Below the pieces are notes generated by a model, which did no database searches, was not told the origin of the DNA, and saw only the letters and a list, made by a program, of their open reading frames with translations. Source: Fischerella sp. CENA71 (GTDB taxonomy: Bacteria; Cyanobacteriota; Cyanobacteriia; Cyanobacteriales; Nostocaceae). Taken from it: DNA of 64,000 nt. How positions within the stretch are numbered: the stretch's first letter is position 1; each line of letters starts with the position of its first letter. This document shows positions 28,654 through 37,033 of the stretch, piece by piece. The stretch is from contig JANBVI010000078.1 of assembly GCA_024239075.1 (NCBI GenBank), forward strand, positions 1 to 64,000. Reading direction: 5' to 3'. The translations under genes and the position numbers were made by a program.

Positions 28654-29979
28654 ATGAATTTTGACATATTGATTCTTTCTAATGGCCCTGGTGAATTAAC
28701 TACATGGGTACGTCCTTTAGTAAAGTCATTGCGGCAAAAATTAACATATGAGCGATCGCGCTTGAGAATTTCGGTCATTCTCTCGCCTTGTCCCAACGCT
28801 AGTGGTAAAGAAGCTAAAATCGCTCGTTCTTATCCAGAAGTAGACAGAGTACAGTCAGCAGAACATTTTTGGCAATTTTTGCTTTGGGGAAAAACTTATG
28901 AAAATTGGGATTGGAGAAATCACGGAGTAGTAGTTTTTCTGGGCGGGGATCAAATTTTTCCTGTTGTTATAGCTAAAAGACTTGGTTATCGCAGCGTTGT
29001 CTATGCAGAGTGGGAAGCACGTTGGCATAATTTGATTGATCGTTTTGGCGTGATGAAACCAGAAGTTGCAGCCAAAGCATCACCTAAGTACGCTCACAAA
29101 TTTACAGTTGTGGGAGATTTGATGGCGGAAGTCCAGAAAGAGGACACGGGGACACCGGGACGCGGTGACACGGGGACAAAAAAATTCTCCGTGTCCCCGC
29201 GTCTTCCCATCTCCGCGTCTTCTTCCCTCTCCCCATCAATCGAATTAATTGGAATTTTACCTGGTTCCAAGCCGGCAAAATTAGCACAGGGAGTACCTTT
29301 GACGTTGGCGATCGCAGAACATGTTCAAGCCAAAAGGCCACAAACAAAGTTTTTCATTCCTGTAGCGCCAACTTTGGATTTACAGACTTTAGCGAGTTTT
29401 GCCAATCCTGAGAAAAACCCTTATACAGAAACTTTCGGCGGAATTTCAGCGCAATTAATTAACTCTGAATCTCCAGTTTTGAAAACCTCAAAAGGTTTAA
29501 CTGTAGAATTGATCACTCATCACCCAGCCTACGACATATTATCCCAATGCCAGATTTGCTTAACTACCGTAGGGGCAAATACAGCCGAACTTGGTTCTTT
29601 AGCTGTACCAATGATTGTTTTACTACCCACTCAACAACTGGATGCTATGCGATCTTGGGATGGTTTGCCAGGAATTTTAGCAAATTTGCCGGGAGTGGGT
29701 ACAAGTTTTGCCAAGTTAATTAACTGGATATTTTTGCAGCGTAAAGGTTTATTGGCATGGCCTAATATTTGGGCGAAATCAGAAGTAGTTCCAGAATTAG
29801 TTGGTAAACTTCAACCGCAAGAAGTGGCAGAAATGGTCTTAGACTTTTTGAATCACCCAGAAAAATTAGAAAAAATACGAGCAAAACTTCAAAGTACCAG
29901 AGGAGAAAGTGGTGCAGCCAATAAATTAGCAGAATTGGTTTATGAAGAGATGGAAAAATACCAAAAATTAGTAAATTGA
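28654..29979 (+). CDS. Lipid-A-disaccharide synthase-related glycosyltransferase-like protein
   Basis: This 441-residue protein belongs to the cyanobacterial LpxB-related family, with a GT-B-like fold. It opens with DILILSNGPGELTTWVRPLV, then VVFLGGDQIFPVVIAKRLGY, the phosphate-loop-like IGILPGSKPAKL and the C-terminal nucleotide-site region CLTTVGANTAELGSLAVP. Related true LpxB enzymes join two acylated glucosamines; the actual substrate of this paralogous family is not known to me. Residues about 163-190 (EDTGTPGRGDTGTKKF, then SVSPRLPISASS) are a low-complexity insertion encoded by the G-rich hairpin element at 29141-29222, placed between the two halves of the fold. Confidence 0.85.
   Translation: MNFDILILSNGPGELTTWVRPLVKSLRQKLTYERSRLRISVILSPCPNASGKEAKIARSYPEVDRVQSAEHFWQFLLWGKTYENWDWRNHGVVVFLGGDQIFPVVIAKRLGYRSVVYAEWEARWHNLIDRFGVMKPEVAAKASPKYAHKFTVVGDLMAEVQKEDTGTPGRGDTGTKKFSVSPRLPISASSSLSPSIELIGILPGSKPAKLAQGVPLTLAIAEHVQAKRPQTKFFIPVAPTLDLQTLASFANPEKNPYTETFGGISAQLINSESPVLKTSKGLTVELITHHPAYDILSQCQICLTTVGANTAELGSLAVPMIVLLPTQQLDAMRSWDGLPGILANLPGVGTSFAKLINWIFLQRKGLLAWPNIWAKSEVVPELVGKLQPQEVAEMVLDFLNHPEKLEKIRAKLQSTRGESGAANKLAELVYEEMEKYQKLVN
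29141..29222 (+). repeat. G-rich/C-rich hairpin element inserted in frame in the LpxB-like gene
   Basis: GGACACGGGGACACCGGGAC and GCGGTGACACGGGGACA on the left face CCGTGTCCCCGCGTC and CTCCGCGTC on the right. The insertion preserves the reading frame and contains no stop. Confidence 0.85.
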
Positions 29980-30049
29980 AACACAAAGACACAAAGACAC
30001 AAACAGTTGTGATTCATTGTGTCTCTATATTCTAGCTTTTCTCTGTTTC

Positions 30050-30439
30050 CTAATCTCCAGAAGACTCACCATCTCGCCGTCCCAATTCATATACACCGCA
30101 ACCAATACAGGCTAATATTCCCATACTTATTGACCAACTGGAGCCTAAACTTAATTCCACACCCCAGTTACATAGAGCGCCAATGACAAGAAAAGGTATG
30201 ATGCTAAACACTGAGGCGTAAAAGGCGTTTTGTGATTCTCTTGCCTGACGAGTTTTTTCAAATTCTGACTTACTAGTGTAGAGCGATCGCTCGGCAAAAT
30301 TGAACCAACGATTAAGTTGCTCGATAATCCATCGACTGACTGGCGAAAAACCTAAATATAGCGCCAAAGACCACAAACTTGCTCCGGCAATAGCAACTGT
30401 ATCTAAGTCAAAGCTAAAAGGAAACATTTCAGTCAGCAT
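30050..30439 (-). CDS. Small hypothetical membrane protein
   Basis: This 129-residue protein is of unknown family. There is a hydrophobic segment near residues 14-32, an amphipathic charged middle (FNFAERSLYTSKSEFEKTRQ) and two further membrane segments at about 73-92 and 100-118, then an acidic tail. No enzymatic motif is visible. It is convergent with the LpxB-like gene, 70 bases away. Confidence 0.65.
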   Translation of the reverse strand: MLTEMFPFSFDLDTVAIAGASLWSLALYLGFSPVSRWIIEQLNRWFNFAERSLYTSKSEFEKTRQARESQNAFYASVFSIIPFLVIGALCNWGVELSLGSSWSISMGILACIGCGVYELGRRDGESSGD

Positions 30440-30540
30440 CGTGTGTGAAAGTCCTGCAAAGGTCTAAATTGTCAAGTGTAGCTTCCATTTAACATCATTT
30501 AACATAATTTACCTCTTAAGAAATTTTAATTGTAAACAAG

Positions 30541-30655
30541 GGAAGTGTGGGGAGTGTGGGGAGTGGGGGGAATTATTTAACAAGTCTCTTCCCAATCCCC
30601 GTTCGCGAAGCGTCTCCTCTGGAGAATCCCCAATCCCCGATCCCCAATTACAAAT
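30541..30655. repeat. GTGTGGGGA / CCCCAATC repeat block
   Basis: GTGTGGGGA units (30546-30570) face CCCCAATCCCC-type units (30593-30651), with a CGTTCGCGAAGCGTCTCC palindrome core between. The block ends at the stop codon of the fasciclin gene and may act as its terminator. Confidence 0.65.
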
Positions 30656-31481
30656 CAGGGGGCAAAATTACATTATCAATTGCATGAATAACGCCGTTAC
30701 GACCTTTGATATCTGCTTGAACTACTTTGGCGTCGTTGACCATTACATCTTTAGGGTCATTAACCTTTACGCTAATAGGGCCACCTTCAACGCTTTTGAC
30801 CTCGCCAGATTTCAAATCGCCGGATAATACCTGACCAGGTACTACATGGTAAGTCAAAATTTTCACCAATACTTCTTTATTCTCTGGCTTCAACAATTCT
30901 TGTAGTGCATCTTGTGGCAGTTTTGCAAAAGCAGCATCAGTAGGCGCAAAAACTGTGAATGGTCCTTGACCTTCAAGAATGTCTACTAAACCAGCTGCTT
31001 TTAAAGCCTTGGTTAACACTGTAAATTGTTTATTTGATTCTGTCAGTGCCAATAAACTCTGGTTTCCAGTACCTGCTGCTGGTGGTGGAGGTGGTGTGGT
31101 TTCTGTTCCTGGTGTCGAAGGTAGAGTTTGGGAGGGAGTGGGTACAATAGGTGTCTGTTGACTTGGCGTACTACGACGATTGTATGGAGGTTCGTTGAAA
31201 ATACTAGGACTAGGATTTAGTGGTCCACTTCCACTGTTTTTCTGGGCTATAGTATTTTGATTTGCGGTATTGCCCTTTGTTTGTTTTACAGACTTATCGA
31301 GTGTATGGTTATAGTTTGCGAGAATATTCTGACCACGATTATAGGGTGCTTCTTGAAAAATACTAGGATTAGGATTTAATACCTCGTTTGCTCCTACAGG
31401 TAAACCAATGAGGAAACTAATACCTGTTACCCCTGCCACACCAGCCAACTTGCTCAAAAAATTGCTATAATTTACCATCAT
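30648..31481 (-). CDS. Exported fasciclin (FAS1) domain protein
   Basis: This 277-residue protein has an N-terminal signal-like hydrophobic segment (about residues 10-29, SKLAGVAGVTGISFLIGLPV). A low-complexity Asn/Pro/Ser/Thr-rich region follows, with a repeated motif (NPNPSIFQEAPYNR at about 36-49 and NPSPSIFNEPPYNR at about 87-100) and a polyproline stretch. The FAS1 domain covers about 145-277, with the two conserved boxes (GPFTVFAPTDAAFAKLP; YHVVPGQVL; GVIHAIDNVILPP). FAS1 domains mediate adhesion in the cell envelope. The gene is divergent from the GST gene. Confidence 0.9.
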   Translation of the reverse strand: MMVNYSNFLSKLAGVAGVTGISFLIGLPVGANEVLNPNPSIFQEAPYNRGQNILANYNHTLDKSVKQTKGNTANQNTIAQKNSGSGPLNPSPSIFNEPPYNRRSTPSQQTPIVPTPSQTLPSTPGTETTPPPPPAAGTGNQSLLALTESNKQFTVLTKALKAAGLVDILEGQGPFTVFAPTDAAFAKLPQDALQELLKPENKEVLVKILTYHVVPGQVLSGDLKSGEVKSVEGGPISVKVNDPKDVMVNDAKVVQADIKGRNGVIHAIDNVILPPDL

Positions 31482-31897
31482 AAATTTTGTTTGGCTTTAA
31501 TTTTACACATTACATAAAGACTTATAACATTTCGCTACACAAAAAATCTAACTATAGAAATAGGATTTTTTATCATTAAGTAGATGTGTGATTAGAGATG
31601 AATATTTTTGATTTGCTGTCACTCAATAATGAGCAAAATTTATTCAATAAAAATAAAATTGGATGCTGGGAATAGAGGAATATGAATCAACTAAGTAAAA
31701 ACTAACTTTTGATTATTGACGAATGAGTAATCATTCCTTAATTATACAAAGCAAGCATATGACCTAAGTGTAATCGACCCAAAATCCAAAATTGTTTGAC
31801 TAATAGCATAGAAATTTTAGGAAAATCTCAGTAAATTTAATTTTTGTAAAGTTAAAATTGTAAAGTAAAACAATGCACCAATTGCGGGTTTGGAAAA
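31482..31897. other. Divergent intergenic region between FAS1 and GST genes
   Basis: These 416 bases are AT-rich and presumably hold both promoters. I see no gene, repeat family member or convincing operator. Confidence 0.4.
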
Positions 31898-32695
31898 ATG
31901 CTGGAATTATACCAATTTGAACTATCTCAATACTCAGAAAAAGTTCGTCTAATTCTCGATTATAAAGGGCTACAATATCGCAAAATTGAAGTTACACCCG
32001 GAATCGGACAAGTAGAACTTTTTCGCCTCACTGGTCAACGGCAAGTACCAGTTCTGAAGGATGGTTATAACTATATTGTTGATTCTACGGAAATAGCTAA
32101 GTATTTAGACATACGTTATCCAGAACGCCCGATTATACCTCAAGATGATAAACAACGTGGTTTATGCCTAATGATGGAAGAGTGGGCGGATGAATCAATT
32201 GGTATAAAAGGACGCAAAGCCCTTTTTTATGCCATCAGTCAAGATCAAAATTTCCGCAAAGCTTTACTACCGACTTCAGTTCCAGATGTTTTCAAAACTT
32301 TTGTTGGGGAAGTACCCAATGATTTACTTAAAGTTTTAGGTTTTGGAGTAGGTTACAGTCCAGAGATAGTCCAAAAAGCGATCGCGGACTTAAAGCAAGA
32401 TTTAGAAGCATTATGTCTAATTTTGGCAGATAGTCCCTATTTATTGGGAGATCAACCCACTCTTGCTGACTTAGCAGTTGCTGGTTTGTCGATATTATTA
32501 AAATTTCCCGATGGTCCTTATTTGGATCTACCAGTTTCCTTAAGAGGCAAAGGAGTGCCTGGTTTAGCAGATAATTTAGCCTATGAACGATTCTTTGCTT
32601 GGCGCGATCGCCTTTATGCTGAATTTCGTAAACCACTAGTGGATTTTACAGCAAATACAGGTACAACTGCACCAACTTCGATTGAAATTGAGTAG
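31898..32695 (+). CDS. Glutathione S-transferase family protein
   Basis: This 265-residue protein has an N-terminal thioredoxin-fold domain (MLELYQFELSQYSEKVRLIL; the cis-Pro motif RQVPVL; the glutathione gamma-Glu site VDSTEIAKYLD) and an all-helical C-terminal domain with the LGDQPTLADLAVAG hydrophobic staple/N-cap region. It is longer than a typical GST by about 50 residues in the middle. The catalytic residue is probably the Ser of QYSEK. The substrate cannot be read from the sequence. Heptamer-like repeats follow the stop codon. Confidence 0.88.
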   Translation: MLELYQFELSQYSEKVRLILDYKGLQYRKIEVTPGIGQVELFRLTGQRQVPVLKDGYNYIVDSTEIAKYLDIRYPERPIIPQDDKQRGLCLMMEEWADESIGIKGRKALFYAISQDQNFRKALLPTSVPDVFKTFVGEVPNDLLKVLGFGVGYSPEIVQKAIADLKQDLEALCLILADSPYLLGDQPTLADLAVAGLSILLKFPDGPYLDLPVSLRGKGVPGLADNLAYERFFAWRDRLYAEFRKPLVDFTANTGTTAPTSIEIE

Positions 32696-32823
32696 TCATT
32701 TGTTATTTGTCATTGGTTTTTCACCACTAACTATTAAAGAGTAACCACCAACTACTAACAAATATCTACCAACCATCAACGATTTCAACATAAAATAAGG
32801 CACGTAAGTATGTAATTAAGGCG

Positions 32824-34569
32824 ATGACTTTAGGACAGCCATTAGGTTCAGTTACTCAAGGTTCCCTAACAGGTGGATTAGAAGTACGATTGCATCCTGA
32901 TATCTTGGTTGAAGATATGCGAGTCGGTAAATTTTTAGTGGTGCAAGGGATGCGATCGCGCTTTTTCTGTATGCTTACAGATGTAGCACTGGGAACTGCA
33001 AACCAAAGAATTATTGCCAATCCTCCTAGTTGGGAGGATACTTTTTTACGAGAAGTTTTAGCTGGAAGTGGTACTTACGGTACTATTAATCTCGCACCAA
33101 TGTTGATGTTTACTCCACCTCTAGAAGTAGGAGAACTAGGAGAATTGGGAGATGGGGTAAATGGGACAAAACAAGCATCAACATCTCAAAAAATGAGTTC
33201 CTTGGCATCATTTCAACCGCAAACAAGCACAACAATGGAATTGATGCCAGTAAAAACTATTCCTAGCCATTTTAGCCAAGTTTATGATGCTTCGGTAGAA
33301 GATTTTCGTCGTGTCTTTGGTTGGGAAGATGATCCGCAAAGAAAAAATTTCTCCATCGGTAAACCACTAGATATGGATGTACCGGTGTGTCTAGATTTAA
33401 ACCGTTTTGTGGAACGTAGTAATGGTGTTTTTGGCAAATCTGGAACAGGTAAATCTTTTTTAACCAGATTACTTTTAGCTGGGACAATTCGTAAAAATGC
33501 CGCAGTAAACTTAATATTTGATATGCATTCTGAATATGGCTGGGAAGCTGTTTCAGAAGGAAAACAATTTAGTACGGTTAAAGGTTTAAAGCAACTATTT
33601 CCTAACAAAGTAGAAGTATATACCCTCGATCCCGAATCTACAAAACGGCGTGGTGTTCCTCACGCGCAAGAACTTTACCTAAGTTACGATCAAATAGAAG
33701 TAGAAGATATTAAATTATGCTCTCGTGATTTAGGGCTTTCAGACGCTAGCATAGACAATGCTAATATTCTTTTTGCTGAGTTTGGTAAGTCTTGGATTCT
33801 GCAATTGTTGAGTATGACAAATGAAGAAATCAAGCTGCTGTGTGAAGAGAAGCGAGGACACCAAGGTTCAATTACCGCCTTACAGCGCAAACTTTTTCGC
33901 CTAGAAAATTTAAAATACATGCGTGCGGCTTGTCCACATAATTATATTAATCAAGTTTTGCGATCGCTAGAAGCAGGTAAAAACGTCGTCATTGAGTTTG
34001 GTTCGCAATCGGATATGCTTTCTTATATGTTGGTAACAAACATGATTACTCGCCGTATTCACCAACATTATGTCAGCAAAGCTGAAAAGTTTTTACAGAC
34101 AAAAAATCCCAACGATAAACCAACCCAGCTGATGATTACTATCGAAGAAGCCCACCGCTTTTTAGATCCTGCCATAGTCCAGAGTACTATTTTTGGGACA
34201 ATCGCTCGCGAAATGCGGAAGTATTTCGTCACGCTGTTGGTAGTAGATCAGCGTCCATCCGGGATTGATAATGAAGTCATGTCCCAGATTGGAACTCGCG
34301 TCACCGCTTTGCTAAACGATGAAAAAGATATCGACGCGATTTTTACAGGTGTAGCTGGTGCTGGTGCTTTAAAATCGGTTTTGGCAAAGTTAGATTCTAA
34401 GCAACAAGCTTTGATTTTAGGTCATGCTGTACCTATGCCAGTAGTGGTACGTACTCGTCCTTACGATTCCGTTTTCTATGCAGAAATTGGCGATACTGCT
34501 TGGGAAGAAAGATCAGATGAGGAGGTTTTTGCTGCTGCGGAATTGGCGAAGGCTGATTTGGGATTTTAA
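32824..34569 (+). CDS. HerA-like ATPase (HAS-barrel plus DUF87)
   Basis: This 581-residue protein has an N-terminal HAS-barrel-like part (about 1-150) and a FtsK/HerA-type ATPase domain. Walker A is GKSGTGKSFLTRLL near residue 203, Walker B is LMITIEEAHRFL near 436-447, and a sensor segment VVDQRPSGID follows. Archaeal HerA is a DNA translocase that works with the NurA nuclease in end resection; bacterial relatives act in DNA repair or in defence systems. No NurA-like gene is adjacent, and both neighbours are unrelated, so this copy may be a stand-alone housekeeping ATPase. A short repeat-like stretch (GELGELGDGVNG, about 104-115) lies between the two domains. Confidence 0.87.
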   Translation: MTLGQPLGSVTQGSLTGGLEVRLHPDILVEDMRVGKFLVVQGMRSRFFCMLTDVALGTANQRIIANPPSWEDTFLREVLAGSGTYGTINLAPMLMFTPPLEVGELGELGDGVNGTKQASTSQKMSSLASFQPQTSTTMELMPVKTIPSHFSQVYDASVEDFRRVFGWEDDPQRKNFSIGKPLDMDVPVCLDLNRFVERSNGVFGKSGTGKSFLTRLLLAGTIRKNAAVNLIFDMHSEYGWEAVSEGKQFSTVKGLKQLFPNKVEVYTLDPESTKRRGVPHAQELYLSYDQIEVEDIKLCSRDLGLSDASIDNANILFAEFGKSWILQLLSMTNEEIKLLCEEKRGHQGSITALQRKLFRLENLKYMRAACPHNYINQVLRSLEAGKNVVIEFGSQSDMLSYMLVTNMITRRIHQHYVSKAEKFLQTKNPNDKPTQLMITIEEAHRFLDPAIVQSTIFGTIAREMRKYFVTLLVVDQRPSGIDNEVMSQIGTRVTALLNDEKDIDAIFTGVAGAGALKSVLAKLDSKQQALILGHAVPMPVVVRTRPYDSVFYAEIGDTAWEERSDEEVFAAAELAKADLGF

Positions 34570-34974
34570 TATGTTCAATGGGATTTCCAAAAACTAAAAT
34601 TCCTAGTAGACAAGAATAATTATTATTCTGATGCGGTGTCTCTTCGTTTTATCGTTTTTGGGTAATAATTTTTTGTAAATTCCTACAAGACTGGGATTTT
34701 TTGACTATGGTGGATATCATAATCATTATTTTATCTTGTAAAGAACAAGTAATGATACATAAAAAATATTTGAAGATTAAGTAAAAAATCAAACAAGATT
34801 TATTTTCTCTGATATAAATAACAATGTTTAGACTTATCTGAGTAATTTTGGCAATCTTATTTACTGTAGCAGGTTGGGTTTTTACTTGCTTTTTAATTCT
34901 TTCGCTCAAACATCAAGGTTGGATGGAATAAATTTTACCTGAAAAAATAATGAATTTAGGGAGCAATCATCATC
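34570..34974. other. AT-rich intergenic region with a possible decayed small membrane protein
   Basis: The only plausible coding content is the small frame at 34824-34931, entered separately. A minus-strand frame at 34649-34909 has no family, lies antisense to it and looks spurious. Confidence 0.4.
34824..34931 (+). pseudogene. Small single-span membrane protein or remnant with in-frame TGA
   Basis: From the ATG at 34824 the frame reads MFRLI, then TGA, then VILAILFTVAGWVFTCFLIL and SLKHQGWME before a TAA. The TGA could be a mutated TGG (Trp). The second part is a well-formed membrane helix with a charged end. A TTG at 34848 could start an intact 27-residue peptide. It lies 43 bases before the SMR-like gene in the same direction. 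Confidence 0.35.
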
Positions 34975-35313
34975 GTGCTTAGTCATATTTTTTTTATTTT
35001 TTTGATTTTAGTTACAGTTGCTTTAAATACTGTAGCTCAAACATTGTTGAAATTAGGCTCAGGTCAAAATCTCTTGAATATCTATTTACTTGGAGGAATC
35101 TGTCTCTACTTTTTAAGTACAATTGTTTATATAAAAGTTTTAGGACAATTTAATTTATCTCTTGCTTATCCTGTAGTCATCGGTTTAACTTTGGTGGCTA
35201 CAACCATAGCCGGTTCTATTATTCTTCAAGAAAAAGTATCGCCTACTCAGTGGATTGGAGTTGGTTTACTCATGAGTGGAATTTGGGCGATCGCTTTAGG
35301 AAAAATTATGTAA
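34975..35313 (+). CDS. SMR-like small transporter (EmrE/ArnE-type)
   Basis: This 112-residue protein has four predicted membrane segments and the small multidrug resistance/EamA half-transporter pattern (VALNTVAQTLLKLGSG; SLAYPVVIGLTLVATTIAGS; PTQWIGVGLLMSGIWAIALG). The start is GTG at 34975 after a GGGAG box. Relatives include drug exporters and ArnE/ArnF-type flippases that move lipid-linked sugars. Because the next gene, 26 bases downstream, is a GT-C-like membrane protein, a flippase role is the more attractive reading. This is inference. Confidence 0.82.
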   Translation: MLSHIFFIFLILVTVALNTVAQTLLKLGSGQNLLNIYLLGGICLYFLSTIVYIKVLGQFNLSLAYPVVIGLTLVATTIAGSIILQEKVSPTQWIGVGLLMSGIWAIALGKIM

Positions 35314-35339
35314 AGTGACAGAAATAGCGAAAACAATAT

Positions 35340-36881
35340 ATGAGAAAATTAATCGCTGGGTGGTCTATTTTTTACTCAAACAACTTAATTTATTTAAATT
35401 TATTTGTTTTTTGCTTTGCTTTGTTTGCTTTAACTAATAGTGGTTTTGATTCCTCAGAAGGAGTATTTCATTACCACGTCGCAGTGCAAATTATTAAGCA
35501 TGGTCAGTTAGGATTTGATACTGTACAAGATGGTGTGTTTCAAGTAGCGCCTAATGGTAGAAGTTATGCAGGACATGAAATTGGTAATACACTTTTTCTC
35601 CTGCCAACTGCACTTTTTAACGTTATTTTAGAAAATATTTTATCCCGATTTATTAGTCAAGAAACTATAGAAAAAATTCAGCAATTTATCTTGTCATTTC
35701 AAGCAGGAGTTTATGTATCACTTACTGCTACTATTTTTTTTGCAATTTTAAGAATCGGATTTTCTCAAGCGACAATACATAGTTTTATTGCAACCCTTTG
35801 TTTAACTTTAACTACCTATTTATGGACTTATTCTAGAAATCTATTTGATGGTGTACTTTGTACTACCTTATTTACTTTTGCTTTCTTTTTGATTTTAAGA
35901 TATCGTCAGACAAATAATTTCAAGTTCTTATTCGGTTGTTTTTTCTGCTTGGGGCTAGCATTTATTACTAGAATCAGTATGATTCTAGCGATTATAATAT
36001 CATTTATCTATTTATTTAGCATTTATCGCTCCTCTTTAAAAACTCGTTTTCAAGAAATATCATTAGCACTTTTCACACTTCTACCTTTTTTCATCTGGCA
36101 ATCTTGGTATAATTATTTAAGAACAGGAATTTTCTATAAATCTCCTGTACAAACAGCTGTTTATGCTGAAAGTAATGCCTTAAACGGTAATCTTTTTATA
36201 GGAATGACTGGTTTACTTTTCAGTCCAGGCAAAAGCATATTTATTTATGCTCCTTTACTAATTTTGTCTGTAATTTTATTCAAAAAGTTTTACAAAGAAC
36301 ATAAAAAAGAAGCAATATACATCGCAGCAATTACTGTACTCTGGTTGTTACTTCATGCTAAGTTGAGAAACTGGTATGGTGCAGCCGGATGGGGACCCCG
36401 TCACTTGCTTACTATTGTGCCGATCGCTTTTCTACCTTTTGCTGTCAATCTAGAATTTATTTGGCAAAAAATAGTCTTGAGAATAATCACAATTTTGCTA
36501 GCAAGTTTTGGGTTTATTCTTTCTTTATCATCGATAATTTCCAACTGGCATTTTCGCATGATGTACGCCCTGCAACGTGGTATTGCAACTCTAGATATTA
36601 ATAATAATTTTATTTGGAATTTTTCGCAGAGTCAGCCAATAGATATGATCAGTGGCGCATACGGCAATATTGTACGGTTATTAACTCATGCACCAATCAT
36701 AACTATTAAAGATACATACTCAGAAGCAAATGAGTATGCAAGCAGCACGATAAATATATGGTCTAATTCTTTTTTGTATGCAGGTGTTCCCTGGTATTTA
36801 GTGTTACTTTTAGTCAGTCCTTTGTTGATTTTGATGTATGTCTCAGCACAAAATATTGTTCGTTATCAAGTAAAGAATTAA
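35340..36881 (+). CDS. Polytopic GT-C-type glycosyltransferase-like membrane protein
   Basis: This 513-residue protein has about ten to twelve membrane segments. An early acidic loop after the first segment (NSGFDSSEGVFHYHVAVQII, about 33-52) resembles the catalytic loop of PMT/ArnT-like GT-C glycosyltransferases, which take sugar from a polyprenyl phosphate. Another conserved-looking loop, WYGAAGWGPRHLL, lies at about 346-358. The exact family is not certain. It probably forms an operon with the SMR-like gene. The codon use is AT-rich, like its neighbour. Confidence 0.65.
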   Translation: MRKLIAGWSIFYSNNLIYLNLFVFCFALFALTNSGFDSSEGVFHYHVAVQIIKHGQLGFDTVQDGVFQVAPNGRSYAGHEIGNTLFLLPTALFNVILENILSRFISQETIEKIQQFILSFQAGVYVSLTATIFFAILRIGFSQATIHSFIATLCLTLTTYLWTYSRNLFDGVLCTTLFTFAFFLILRYRQTNNFKFLFGCFFCLGLAFITRISMILAIIISFIYLFSIYRSSLKTRFQEISLALFTLLPFFIWQSWYNYLRTGIFYKSPVQTAVYAESNALNGNLFIGMTGLLFSPGKSIFIYAPLLILSVILFKKFYKEHKKEAIYIAAITVLWLLLHAKLRNWYGAAGWGPRHLLTIVPIAFLPFAVNLEFIWQKIVLRIITILLASFGFILSLSSIISNWHFRMMYALQRGIATLDINNNFIWNFSQSQPIDMISGAYGNIVRLLTHAPIITIKDTYSEANEYASSTINIWSNSFLYAGVPWYLVLLLVSPLLILMYVSAQNIVRYQVKN

Positions 36882-36894
36882 AACTTTGTAAAAG

Positions 36895-36920
36895 TTTGTA
36901 GTGCGGACTTTAGTCCTCTT
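36895..36920. repeat. Decayed copy of the GTAGT/AGGACTTTAGTCCT repeat
   Basis: GTTTGTAGTGCGGACTTTAG and the following TCCTC match the left half of the elements at 1033-1095 and 55954-56011. The right arm is not recognisable. Confidence 0.6.
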
Positions 36921-37033
36921 TCAGCACCAAAACAAAACTTAACGAAATTCAGCAGCATAAGTGGCACAGCTAGAGTGAAAATATATTTGGAAAAACTGAT
37001 GATTTAAGTATCTTAGCTGCATTGCTACTACTT

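Noticed and set aside
34649-34909. 86-codon minus-strand frame
   Set aside because: Low-complexity Ile/Lys-rich product in AT-rich DNA, antisense to a more plausible small membrane protein frame.
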